64,000 nt of DNA. Origin: JAHEFT01 sp963766195. GTDB lineage: Bacteria; Pseudomonadota; Gammaproteobacteria; Xanthomonadales; SZUA-36. The notes under the pieces were generated by a model. The model saw only the letters and a list, made by a program, of their open reading frames with translations. It was not told the origin of the DNA and did not search any database. The stretch spans positions 806,001-870,000 of the forward strand of contig CAVXYY010000005.1 of NCBI GenBank assembly GCA_963766195.1. The letters run 5' to 3'. Below are positions 19,078 to 27,656 of this stretch, one piece after another (positions within the stretch are counted from its first letter, which is position 1; each line of letters starts with the position of its first letter). The position numbers and the translations under genes are program-made.

Positions 19078-20264
19078 TGCAGCCATTGGTCCGGATCAAG
19101 GGCGTTTCCAAGTTTTATCCCCGGGTTCACCGGCCGCGCGAACGGTTGCGTGCGTTCGCATCGCTGATGACCGGTAATGAAATCCGGGAAGGTGCGGAAG
19201 TCCTGCATGACGTCAGCCTCGAAGTCACACCCGGCCAGTCGTTCGGTATTATCGGTGAAAATGGCGCCGGTAAATCGACCCTGCTGAAAATCCTGACGGG
19301 TGTCATCAACCCGAGCCGCGGATCGGTCGAAGTCAATGCGCGTATCGCTGCGCTGCTGGAATTGGGCGCAGGGTTCCAGCCCGAGTTTTCCGGCCTGGAC
19401 AACGTGAAAATGAAAGCGGCCCTGCTGGGAATGAGCACCGCACATCTGGACAGCCATTTGGACGATATCCTGGCTTTTGCCGATATCGGCGACTACGTCT
19501 ATGAGCCGGTCAAACATTATTCATCGGGCATGGTCGTGCGTCTGGGTTTTGCGGTGGTGGCGGCCTCCGACCCGGAACTGTTGATCACAGACGAGGTTCT
19601 GGCCGTCGGTGACGAGTCCTTTCAGAAAAAATGCATCCGCTGGATCGAGTCTTTCCTCGAGCGGGGAAACACGCTGCTGATGGTTTCCCACAGCATGTAC
19701 CTGGTGCAGAAACTCTGCCGCCAGGCCCTGTGGCTGCACGAAGGACGTTGCCGGGAAATTGGCGATGTGTTTCCGGTAACCCAGTCCTACCTCGCTTACC
19801 ACGAAGAACGCAGCGCCAGCGAATCCCGCCATCGGCGCGCCCAGCAGGGTGCGGGCGGGCTCTACCGCGTCAGCCAGTTCAGTTTGCCGGGTTCGATGGG
19901 TGACGGCGACCGGGTGATCGGAATGGGTGATGACCTCGAGGCCGAGCTCGTACTGCATTCCCCGGACGGCAGACCCCCGGTTGCGCTGTTCGGAGTGATG
20001 CGTGCCGATGGCACGCCGGTTTACGGGGTGGCCTCAGACTACGATGTCATCGATGCCGAAAGACTGGATGAGCAGCACTTTCGTTTCCGGATTTGTTTCA
20101 ACGCCCTGCCTCTGCTGCCGGGAAGTTATTCCTTGCGCGGACACGCCATGGACCCGCAGGGAATTCGCCTGTGTGATACCGCCGAGCTCCGCTTTACCGT
20201 ATCCGGCGAAAGCAGGGAACTGGGCATTATCCGCCTCCCGCATCGATGGAACGGAGCGCAATGA
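19077..20264 (+). CDS. wzt: Polysaccharide ABC transporter ATPase with carbohydrate-binding domain (Wzt type)
   Basis: The 395-residue ATP-binding subunit starts at ATG 19077, overlapping the permease stop. It has Walker A GENGAGKSTLLKIL, a signature region YSSGMVVRLGFA and Walker B ELLITDEVLAVGD. After about residue 250 comes an extra beta-rich domain (from SQFSLPGSM to the end), as in Wzt proteins that recognise the finished chain end of an O-polysaccharide. The extension implies export of a terminally modified glycan; the methyltransferase two genes on could make that cap. Its stop overlaps the next gene's ATG. Confidence 0.92.
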   Translation: MQPLVRIKGVSKFYPRVHRPRERLRAFASLMTGNEIREGAEVLHDVSLEVTPGQSFGIIGENGAGKSTLLKILTGVINPSRGSVEVNARIAALLELGAGFQPEFSGLDNVKMKAALLGMSTAHLDSHLDDILAFADIGDYVYEPVKHYSSGMVVRLGFAVVAASDPELLITDEVLAVGDESFQKKCIRWIESFLERGNTLLMVSHSMYLVQKLCRQALWLHEGRCREIGDVFPVTQSYLAYHEERSASESRHRRAQQGAGGLYRVSQFSLPGSMGDGDRVIGMGDDLEAELVLHSPDGRPPVALFGVMRADGTPVYGVASDYDVIDAERLDEQHFRFRICFNALPLLPGSYSLRGHAMDPQGIRLCDTAELRFTVSGESRELGIIRLPHRWNGAQ

Positions 20265-21121
20265 ATAGGGTTATACCGGCGGACAGCGCGGCGCCGGTTA
20301 CCGTCGTGGTGCCGGTGTTCAATGCGCCGGAAGAGCTGGATGGCTGCCTGTCGAGTGTTTTTTCAACGGTAAACCCGGGCACGGATGTGCTGATCATCGA
20401 CGACGCTTCGACGGACCCCGCTACGTCGGCGGTCATTGATCGCTGGCGCTCGAAGGCGCCTGCCGCCTGGAAATTCCGGGCCAACCGGTTAAACCGGGGG
20501 TTTGTCGCAACAGCGAATGCCGGTATGCAGGCGTGCCTGAACGACGTGATACTGCTGAACTCGGACACCGAGGTTACGCCGGGCTGGTTGCAGGGAATGC
20601 AACGGTGCCTGGCTTCCGACCCGGCAATCGCAACGGCGACGCCCTGGACCAACAATGGCGAGATCGCTTCGCTGCCAGGATTCTGCGAAGTCAACCCGGT
20701 GCCGCCGGATGCTGCAGCGGTAGCCGAAGTGATCTCACGAACCGGAACGGCGATGTACCCTGAACTGCCCACTGCCGTAGGCTTTTGCATGGCTATCTCC
20801 CGCCGGGCGATCGACCGGGTTGGCAGGTTTGACGAAGAGCTGTTCGGCAAAGGTTACGGGGAAGAAAATGATTTCTCCCGGCGCGTTGTACACCAGGGGA
20901 TGCGCAATGTGCTGTGCGATGACGTGTACGTTGTGCACCTGGGGGGACGTTCGTTCGGGCCGGTCGGCCTCAAACCGGACCAGTTGAGCATGGAACGCCT
21001 GCTGTCACGGCACCCGGATTACCTGGAATGCGTCCAGGCCTTCATCACGGCTGATCCGCTGAGGTCCAGGCGGGAAGAAATTCTGCATGCACTGAGCCGG
21101 GCCGGGGTCCCGATGGGTTAA
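20261..21121 (+). CDS. Family 2 glycosyltransferase
   Basis: ATG 20261 overlaps the wzt stop (ATGA). The 286-residue product has the GT-A fold signature of family 2: TVVVPVFNAPEELDGCLSSV, VLIIDDASTD, and LLNSDTEVTPGWLQ, where NSDTE supplies the metal-binding Asp. The GYGEENDFSRRV segment matches the acceptor-side motif of rhamnosyl- and galactosyl-transferases. The sugar cannot be told from sequence. It probably works on the lipid-linked glycan exported by the wzm/wzt transporter. Confidence 0.9.
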   Translation: MNRVIPADSAAPVTVVVPVFNAPEELDGCLSSVFSTVNPGTDVLIIDDASTDPATSAVIDRWRSKAPAAWKFRANRLNRGFVATANAGMQACLNDVILLNSDTEVTPGWLQGMQRCLASDPAIATATPWTNNGEIASLPGFCEVNPVPPDAAAVAEVISRTGTAMYPELPTAVGFCMAISRRAIDRVGRFDEELFGKGYGEENDFSRRVVHQGMRNVLCDDVYVVHLGGRSFGPVGLKPDQLSMERLLSRHPDYLECVQAFITADPLRSRREEILHALSRAGVPMG

Positions 21122-21130
21122 AATCAGCGG

Positions 21131-22045
21131 ATGACGATACCAGACGTGAAAACCGATTTGACCAAGCCCCTTGAATTTACCGGTGAGCGCTTCACACCCG
21201 AGTGTGTGCGCGAGATCTGGTACGAGCACTTTCACCGCTATGCCTTTGCGCGGCAACTTGTTGCGGGGCTGAACGTTCTGGATGCAGCCTGCGGTGAGGG
21301 TTACGGTTCGGCCCTGCTGGCGACCGTGGCGCGGTCAGTAACCGGTGTCGACCTTTCGGAGACGGCGGTCGCCCATGCCAGGAGCCGCTACCGCGCAAGC
21401 CAGCTGAACTTTCTGGTTTCCGACTGCCTGGAACTGCCGTTCGAAGACGGCGAGTTCGACTGCGTCGTTTCTTTCGAGACCCTGGAACACCTGGAAAACC
21501 ACCGGGACCTGATGCTGGAGTTCCGGCGTGTGCTCAAACCCGGCGGGTTTCTGCTGATATCGTCGCCGGACAAGGCGGTGTATACCGACAAGTTGCAGAC
21601 CCGCAACGAATTCCACATCAGGGAATTGTACCGGGACGAGTTGGAGTCGCTGCTCCGTGCGCATTTCCCGGCGGTACGCCTTTGGGGGCAGAAACTGCTC
21701 TTCCAGTCTGCCATTTGGTCCCTGGAAAACCAGCCCGGTGTCTCTTTTCAGCAGGAAAACAGTGGGCAGCTCTCGAGTTCCGAGTCGCCCAATCATGATC
21801 CCGTATATTTCATCGCGGTTTGCGCGGCCGATGACCGGTTCCTGCCGGAAATTGATCATGGAGTGAGCCTGTTTGATGACGCCGGTGAATCGGTCTATGA
21901 GCATTACTACCATGAAATCCGGAAAAACATGGCGGCAGGTGAGTTGCTGGCCGAAAAAGAACGTGAGCTGGCCGGACTGAAAGCTGCCCTGCGAAAAAGC
22001 CGGCAGGCAAGCGGCTGGTGGGATCGCCTGCTGGGCAGGACCTGA
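21131..22045 (+). CDS. Class I SAM-dependent methyltransferase with C-terminal helical tail
   Basis: The 304-residue product carries the SAM-binding motif I NVLDAACGEGYGS (about 52-64) and the later motifs VTGVDLSETAV, DCVVSFETLEHLE and RVLKPGGFLLISSPD. Residues about 265-300 are a charged, coiled-coil-like tail (LLAEKERELAGLKAALRKS) similar to those seen in chain-modifying methyltransferases of O-antigen clusters. A role in methylating the growing or terminal sugar is inference from context. Its stop overlaps the next gene's start. Confidence 0.88.
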   Translation: MTIPDVKTDLTKPLEFTGERFTPECVREIWYEHFHRYAFARQLVAGLNVLDAACGEGYGSALLATVARSVTGVDLSETAVAHARSRYRASQLNFLVSDCLELPFEDGEFDCVVSFETLEHLENHRDLMLEFRRVLKPGGFLLISSPDKAVYTDKLQTRNEFHIRELYRDELESLLRAHFPAVRLWGQKLLFQSAIWSLENQPGVSFQQENSGQLSSSESPNHDPVYFIAVCAADDRFLPEIDHGVSLFDDAGESVYEHYYHEIRKNMAAGELLAEKERELAGLKAALRKSRQASGWWDRLLGRT

Positions 22046-22960
22046 TGCAACCGGCCGGCGATCATCCGGATATCGATGTTATCGTCGTTAATTACAATGC
22101 CGGTGCTGCCCTGGTCCGCTGCCTGCAGTCCCTGCTCGACCAGCAGTTGCCGGTTCGGATCATCGTGGTCGATAACGCATCGGCAGACGGCAGCATCACG
22201 GAGTTGCGGCGGGCCATGAGCCTGCCGGGAAACGTCGAAATCATTGAAAATCATGAAAACCTGGGTTTTGCCCGGGCGATCAACGCCGCAGCCCGGGAAT
22301 TACCGGTTGGCGGTAATTACCTGCTGATTCTGAACCCCGATTGCGAAATGCTGCCCGGTTCCCTGCAGGCCCTGTGCGCCGCACTGGATAGCGACTCCGG
22401 CGCTGCGCTGGCCGGGCCGCTGGTAGTCGACAGCGCAGGCCATCCGATGCGAGGCACGCTGCGCCGGTTTCCCGGTCCGTGGTCAGGCTTGCTGACTTTT
22501 TCAGGGCTGTGGCGGCTGGGCCGGTGGATTCCGTTTTTTGACGGGGTTGAAAAGACCGGCCTGCTTCCGGCGGAAACGACGCGGGCCGAGGCGGTGTCCG
22601 GTGCCTGCATGCTGCTCAGGAAGTCCGAATTTTTGGCGGCAGATTGCATGGATGGCGACTATGGGCTGCACTGTGAAGACCTTGACCTGATGTACCGCCT
22701 GAATCAGCGGGGCTGGCATAGCCTGTTTGTGCCATCGGCCCGCGTATTTCATGCCCAGGGCTGTATCCAGCGCCAGCCGTCCGATGTGGGTGCACTGGCA
22801 AAAACACCGTGGCATGCAGCGATTTTTCATGAAATTCCAGGCGCGGCAAACCAGTCCCCCACTGCGTTGGCTGGTCATCGCCGGTATCTGGCTGCGTTTT
22901 GCCGTGACGCTGCCGATCGCCTGGGTCCAAAGCAGAAGCACCACCCGAACCGCGCCATGA
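22045..22960 (+). CDS. Family 2 glycosyltransferase (rhamnosyltransferase-like), one frameshift
   Basis: ATG 22045 overlaps the methyltransferase stop. The N-terminal part reads IDVIVVNYNAGAALVRCLQSL and ILNPDCEMLPGSL, and later EAVSGACMLLRKSEF and LHCEDLDLMYRLNQRGW, as in WbbL-like transferases. Read directly, the frame runs into the next gene. Removing the T at 22762 gives the usual ending: VSSASRPMWVHWQKHRGMQR, FFMKFQARQTSPPLRWLVIA, a short hydrophobic segment, and TGA at 22958-22960. The repaired protein is about 304 residues. The shift is therefore an error and not a gene fusion. Confidence 0.88.
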
Positions 22961-23844
22961 GGGAAACCGTTTTGGTTACCGGCGCGAGCAGCCAGTTGGG
23001 CGTGTTTTTATTGCCCCGCTTGTCGATTGCCGGCTTCCGGGTGTTGGCCGTCAGCCGCAAAGCCCCGGTCACCCCTGTTGAGGTTTCGGAATCCGTGCAG
23101 TGGATCCGGCCCGGACACGAAACCGGCCCGGCCAGCCACCTGGTGTCCTGTGGACCGCTTGGTCTTGCGATCAGGCTCGTCACCAGTCAACAGGGGTTGC
23201 AGAGGGTTGTTGCGTTCAGCACGACGAGTGTGCTGACCAAGGCCGATTCGGAAAACCGGCAGGAAAAAGAACTTATCGCGGGAATCCGGGCTGAGGAAGA
23301 GCAGCTCAGAACCCTTTGTAATGAGCAGGGCATCGCGCTGACGCTGGTCCGGCCGACGCTGATTTACGGCTGCGGCATGGACCGCACGATCAGTTTGATG
23401 GCGAAATTCGGGCGTCGCTTCGGGTTTATTCCGGTGGCGTCAGATGCAAAAGGGCTGCGCCAGCCGGTGCATGCTGATGATCTCGCCGCGCTGGCCGCCA
23501 GTTGTCTGCTCAGTGAATCAGCCGTCCGGCTGGAAAGCGCGGCCTGCGGCGGCAGCACGCTCAGCTACCGGCAAATGATTGAAAAGACCGCGGCCGCCTG
23601 TGGCAAGGGAGTTCGCACATTGAACCTGGATGGCCGGGTTCTGGCCGTGGCGGTGCGGTTTGGCGCCCTGTTACCGGGACTCGGGGGCCTTAATCCTGAA
23701 ATGGTCCGGCGCCAGGGCAGGGATATGATTTTTGACGACAGCGGATTCAGAACCACGCCGGGCTACCAGCCCAGACCTTTTGATCCGCTGCCCGGTGATT
23801 TTGAAATCCCCGGGCATGCCCAAAAATACCAGCTACCCGGTTAA
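22957..23844 (+). CDS. NAD-dependent epimerase/dehydratase (extended SDR family)
   Basis: The 295-residue product begins at ATG 22957, overlapping the stop of the glycosyltransferase, and opens with a nucleotide-binding motif TVLVTGASSQLGVFLL. It also has VVAFSTTSVLTKAD and LVRPTLIYGCGMD, typical of sugar-nucleotide epimerases and reductases. The canonical YxxxK is not evident at the expected place: the Lys-containing segment reads ENRQEKELIAG, so catalysis may be altered or the substrate unusual. It is the last gene of the polysaccharide cluster and overlaps the convergent ettA by 12 bases. Confidence 0.85.
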   Translation: MRETVLVTGASSQLGVFLLPRLSIAGFRVLAVSRKAPVTPVEVSESVQWIRPGHETGPASHLVSCGPLGLAIRLVTSQQGLQRVVAFSTTSVLTKADSENRQEKELIAGIRAEEEQLRTLCNEQGIALTLVRPTLIYGCGMDRTISLMAKFGRRFGFIPVASDAKGLRQPVHADDLAALAASCLLSESAVRLESAACGGSTLSYRQMIEKTAAACGKGVRTLNLDGRVLAVAVRFGALLPGLGGLNPEMVRRQGRDMIFDDSGFRTTPGYQPRPFDPLPGDFEIPGHAQKYQLPG

Positions 23845-25506
23845 AGGCCGGTATCTCATCCGGTGCGGCGTTTCGGCGTCGGCGCCGATACGCCTTTTCA
23901 GGTCGGCCTCGTACTCCGAGTAGTTTCCTTCAAACCACTCCACGTGGCTGTCGCCTTCGAAAGCCAGCATGTGAGTGGCGATGCGGTCGAGGAACCAGCG
24001 GTCATGGGAGATCACCACGGCGCAGCCGGGAAATTCGAGTAAAGCCTCTTCAAGTGCCCGCAGAGTTTCCACGTCCAGGTCGTTGGTCGGTTCGTCGAGC
24101 AAGAGCACGTTTCCCCCGGAACGCAGCAGTTTCGCCAGGTGCACGCGGTTGCGCTCGCCGCCGGACAAATCCATGACCCGCTTTTGCTGGTCCGAACCGC
24201 GGAAATTGAAGCGTCCTACATAGGCGCGGGAAGGAGTTTTGTAATTGCCCACCTGGATGATTTCCTCGCCGTCGGCAATTTCTTCCCAGACGCTGCGCTC
24301 GCCATTGAGACTGTCGCGGCTCTGATCGACGTAAGCGAGGCTAACGGTGGGGCCGAGAGTGATTTCGCCGGTGTCTGGTTGTTCTTCACCGGTCAGCATG
24401 CGAAACAGTGTCGATTTGCCGGCGCCGTTGCCGCCGATAACCCCGACTATGGCCCCCGGAGGCACGCTGAAGCTGAGATCATCGATCAGCAACCGGTCAC
24501 CAAAGCCCTTGCTGATATGTTCAACCTCGATGACCTGGTTGCCCAGTCGCGGGCCCGGCGGGATGAACAATTCATGGGTCTCGTTGCGTTTTTGCAGGTC
24601 CTGTGCATTCAGTTCTTCGAACCGCTGCAGGCGCGCTTTGCTCTTGGCCCGGCGGCCACCCGGATTGGAGCGAACCCATTCCAGTTCGGACTGGATGGAC
24701 CGCTGGCGCGCCTGCTCGCGGCTGTCCTCCTGCTTCAGCCGCTCGTCTTTCTGTTCCAGCCACGAGGAATAGTTACCCTTCCAGGGAATTCCGTATCCGC
24801 GGTCCAGCTCCAGGATCCATTCCGCCGCATTGTCCAGGAAATAACGGTCATGCGTGATGGCCACGACGGTGCCGGGAAACCCGGTGAGGAAACGCTCCAG
24901 CCAGCCGACCGACTCGGCATCCAGGTGGTTGGTCGGTTCATCCAGCAGCAACATGTCCGGGCTCGAGAGCAACAGCCGGCAGATCGCAACCCGCCGGCGC
25001 TCACCGCCGGACAGGTGTGACACGGACGCATCCCACTCCGGTAGCCGTAATGCGTCTGCGGCGACTTCCAGCGTGCGCTCCAGTTCCCAGCCGTTGGCGA
25101 CTTCGATCTGGTCCTGGAGTTCGGCCTGCTCGGCCAGCAGGGTATTCATAGCATCATCATCCATGGGTTCGGCGAACTTCATGCTGATTTCGTCGAAACG
25201 GGTCAACAGGTTTCGCACGCCGGAAACGCCTTCCTCGACGATTTCCCGCACCGTTTTGCTGTTATCCAGTTGGGGCTCCTGCGGCAGGTAACCGATGCGT
25301 ATCCCCGGCTGCGGCCTGGCCTCTCCTTCGAAATCGGGGTCTTCACCCGCCATGATGCGCAGCACGGTCGATTTGCCGGCACCATTGAGGCCCAGCAATC
25401 CGATTTTTGCGCCGGGAAAAAATGACAGGGAAATGTCCTTGATAATCGTACGGTTCGGGGGCACGATCTTGCTCACCCCGATCATCGTGTATATGAATTG
25501 CGCCAT
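23833..25506 (-). CDS. ettA: Energy-dependent translational throttle protein EttA (ABC-F)
   Basis: EttA is a soluble ABC-F ATPase that binds the ribosomal E site and gates the first peptide bond according to ADP/ATP level. The 557-residue product has two ABC modules, with GLNGAGKSTVLRIM and GGNGAGKSTLFRML as Walker A. Each module has an LSGGERRR or LSGGERNR signature and a DEPTN(H/D)LD Walker B. The linker between them (about 240-300) is charged and helical, and the arm region of the first module is present. Length and the opening MAQFIYTMIGVSKIVPP match EttA closely. It is transcribed away from glyA and converges on the polysaccharide cluster. Confidence 0.96.
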   Translation of the reverse strand: MAQFIYTMIGVSKIVPPNRTIIKDISLSFFPGAKIGLLGLNGAGKSTVLRIMAGEDPDFEGEARPQPGIRIGYLPQEPQLDNSKTVREIVEEGVSGVRNLLTRFDEISMKFAEPMDDDAMNTLLAEQAELQDQIEVANGWELERTLEVAADALRLPEWDASVSHLSGGERRRVAICRLLLSSPDMLLLDEPTNHLDAESVGWLERFLTGFPGTVVAITHDRYFLDNAAEWILELDRGYGIPWKGNYSSWLEQKDERLKQEDSREQARQRSIQSELEWVRSNPGGRRAKSKARLQRFEELNAQDLQKRNETHELFIPPGPRLGNQVIEVEHISKGFGDRLLIDDLSFSVPPGAIVGVIGGNGAGKSTLFRMLTGEEQPDTGEITLGPTVSLAYVDQSRDSLNGERSVWEEIADGEEIIQVGNYKTPSRAYVGRFNFRGSDQQKRVMDLSGGERNRVHLAKLLRSGGNVLLLDEPTNDLDVETLRALEEALLEFPGCAVVISHDRWFLDRIATHMLAFEGDSHVEWFEGNYSEYEADLKRRIGADAETPHRMRYRPLTG

Positions 25507-25697
25507 CGTATTTTCCGCCAGGTCAGTGTTCGTTCGCGTTGCGGATTATGCGTGATGCCGGCTTGCGGGTCCAGAACGGGCCGTCTTCGATCCCGGGATC
25601 GTCAAAAGCACGATAACCGGCGTAAAAATGATAGAATCGAACGTTATTTTCCAATGCACGCCAACCAGCTTTCCATTTGAAGGATACGGGACCAGGA

Positions 25698-26951
25698 ATG
25701 TTTGACCATACCTTCCGCATACGCGGATTTGACGATGAACTGGCCGATGCCATCGAGGCAGAACGGGCCAGGCAGGAAGACCACGTTGAGCTTATCGCTT
25801 CCGAGAACTACGCCAGCCCCAGGGTTCTGGAGGCGCAGGGTTCGGTACTGACCAACAAGTATGCCGAGGGGTACCCTGGCAAGCGGTACTACGGCGGATG
25901 CGAATTTGTCGATCGAGCCGAACGGTTGGCGCAGGAGCGGGCGAAAGAGCTGTTCGGTGCAAATTACGCTAACGTGCAGCCCCATTCCGGTTCCCAGGCC
26001 AATGCAGCTGCCTACCATGCATTGCTCGATCCGGGTGACACCATCCTCGGCATGAGTCTCAACGAAGGCGGGCACCTCACGCACGGGAGCCCGGTGAATT
26101 TCTCCGGCAAATTATTCAATGCGGTTCAGTACGGGATCAACACTGAAACGGGGATGATCGACTATGACCTCATCGATGCGCTGGCGCAGGAGCATCGTCC
26201 CAAGATGCTGATCGGAGGCTTCTCGGCCTACTCCAGAAGGATTGACTGGGCCCGGATGCGCGAAATTGCCGATCAGGTCGGCGCCTGGTTCCTGGTTGAC
26301 ATGGCGCACGTGGCCGGCCTGGTGGCCGCAGGTGTATACCCCAACCCCGTTCCCCACGCCCACGTGGTGACCTCCACCACCCACAAGACCCTGCGTGGCC
26401 CGCGCGGAGGCATTATTCTCGCCATCGCGGATGAAAAGATGGAAAAAGCCCTTAATTCCGTCGTGTTCCCGGGTACGCAGGGCGGACCCCTGATGCACGC
26501 GATCGCGGCCAAGGCCGTTGCGTTCAAGGAAGCCCTTGATCCGGAATTCAAAGTGTACCAGCGCGACGTTATCGACAACGCCCGGGCCATGGCGGCGATC
26601 TTCATGGAACGCGGTTACCGCATCGTTTCCGGCGGGACGGATAACCACCTGTTCCTGGTCGACCTGATTGGCAAGGAATTCACCGGCAAAGACGCAGAGG
26701 AAGCCCTCGGCCGCGCCTTTATCACCGTGAACAAGAATACGGTGCCCGGAGAGCCCCGTTCTCCGTTCGTCACCAGTGGCCTGCGCTTGGGCACCCCGGC
26801 GGTCACGACCCGGGGTTTCACCATTGCCGACTGCCAGGAACTGGCCAGCGTCATCTGCGACGTCCTGGACAACATCGGCAACAGCGAAGTGGAGCAGCAA
26901 GCAAAAGCCACCGCCCTCAAACTCTGCCACAAACACCCGGTATATTCATGA
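25698..26951 (+). CDS. glyA: Serine hydroxymethyltransferase
   Basis: GlyA interconverts serine and glycine while charging tetrahydrofolate with a one-carbon unit, using PLP. ATG 25698 behind GGACCAGGA gives 417 residues, the standard bacterial length; an ATG at 25677 would add seven residues not seen in the family. The PLP lysine lies in VTSTTHKTLRGPRGG (about residue 229). HVELIASENYASP, TNKYAEGYPGKRYYGG and GSQANAAAY are also present. The 191-base gap to ettA must hold divergent promoters; a TAGAAT at about 25631 could be the glyA -10 but no good -35 is visible. Confidence 0.97.
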   Translation: MFDHTFRIRGFDDELADAIEAERARQEDHVELIASENYASPRVLEAQGSVLTNKYAEGYPGKRYYGGCEFVDRAERLAQERAKELFGANYANVQPHSGSQANAAAYHALLDPGDTILGMSLNEGGHLTHGSPVNFSGKLFNAVQYGINTETGMIDYDLIDALAQEHRPKMLIGGFSAYSRRIDWARMREIADQVGAWFLVDMAHVAGLVAAGVYPNPVPHAHVVTSTTHKTLRGPRGGIILAIADEKMEKALNSVVFPGTQGGPLMHAIAAKAVAFKEALDPEFKVYQRDVIDNARAMAAIFMERGYRIVSGGTDNHLFLVDLIGKEFTGKDAEEALGRAFITVNKNTVPGEPRSPFVTSGLRLGTPAVTTRGFTIADCQELASVICDVLDNIGNSEVEQQAKATALKLCHKHPVYS

Positions 26952-26985
26952 GAAAAGCGGCCGCCAAGTCTCTCCCTTGTCTTCC

Positions 26986-27117
26986 CGGCTGGCGAAGCCA
27001 GAGGGAAGACCCAACGATGCTGTCGAGCGCAGCCGCCTTCGGCTGCTTGCAGCCGGAGCACGACTGCAGGGATGCAGGAGGTAGAGCAACGCAGGGAGCA
27101 GTTGCCGAGGGAAGCGA
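26986..27117 (+). repeat. Dispersed repeat, copy 1
   Basis: This stretch in the 177-base glyA-nrdR gap shares blocks with 31481-31562: CGG(C/T)TGGCGAAGCCAGAGGG, GAGCGCAGCCGCCTTC, GCAGCCGGA and GGGAAGCGA, in the same order and orientation. Inside it GCAGCCG-CCTT-CGGCTGC forms a perfect 7-bp hairpin. Copy 1 is about 50 bases longer than copy 2. The pattern of two copies in gaps of one gene neighbourhood suggests a short mobile or REP-like repeat family. Confidence 0.7.
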
Positions 27118-27128
27118 GACACAATAGT

Positions 27129-27656
27129 ATGTGGTGCCCCTTTTGCAACCACGAAAGCACGCGGGTGGTCGATTCGCGACTGACCCGTGATGGTATGCAG
27201 ATACGAAGGCGCCGTCAGTGCGAAAGTTGCGGTTTGCGTTTCAATACCTACGAGGGACCGGAGCTGAAGGCGCCGCGAGTCATCAAGGCAGGTGGCGCGC
27301 GGCAGGCCTTTTCCGAAGACAAGCTTCGCGCCGGTATGATGCGTGCGCTCGAAAAACGCCCGGTAGAGACACGCGAAGTGGAGCGTGCGATCCGTTCGCT
27401 GTTGCGGGAAATCTCCAGCGTCGAGGATTCGGAAATTCCCAGCTCATTGATCGGTGAATGGGTGATGCGGGAACTGAGCAAACTCGATCACGTCGCCTAT
27501 ATACGTTTCGCATCGGTGTACAAACGTTTCGAGGATGTACAGGCGTTTCGGGACGTCATTGAAAGCCTGGAGCGGGAAGCGCCGGCGGATCGTGATTTGC
27601 GCCAGATATCGCTACTGGATAGCGGTGGGACGCCTGGCAAACGGCGCAAGCAGTGA
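27129..27656 (+). CDS. nrdR: Transcriptional repressor NrdR
   Basis: NrdR is a zinc-finger, ATP-cone repressor of ribonucleotide reductase genes. ATG 27129 gives 175 residues starting MWCPFCNHESTRVVDSRL, the canonical beginning. The zinc ribbon cysteines are CPFC and CESC within the first 35 residues, and the ATP-cone follows (about 49-139). An upstream ATG at 27072 would read through the dispersed repeat and is rejected. The stop overlaps the ribD start, and glyA-nrdR-rib is a common gammaproteobacterial order. Confidence 0.96.
   Translation: MWCPFCNHESTRVVDSRLTRDGMQIRRRRQCESCGLRFNTYEGPELKAPRVIKAGGARQAFSEDKLRAGMMRALEKRPVETREVERAIRSLLREISSVEDSEIPSSLIGEWVMRELSKLDHVAYIRFASVYKRFEDVQAFRDVIESLEREAPADRDLRQISLLDSGGTPGKRRKQ

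Noticed and set aside
25523..25753. Open frame on the minus strand upstream of ettA, ending ASRIIRNANEH
   Set aside because: It overlaps the glyA start on the other strand, has no good ribosome site or family resemblance, and begins with a low-complexity serine stretch. A shorter real protein cannot be excluded.
27072..27128. Longer start for nrdR at ATG 27072
   Set aside because: The extra residues are encoded by the dispersed repeat, and MWCPFC at 27129 is the conserved NrdR beginning.
26952..27128. Possible small RNA or tRNA in the glyA-nrdR gap
   Set aside because: No cloverleaf or CCA end is visible, and the structure is explained by the repeat hairpin.
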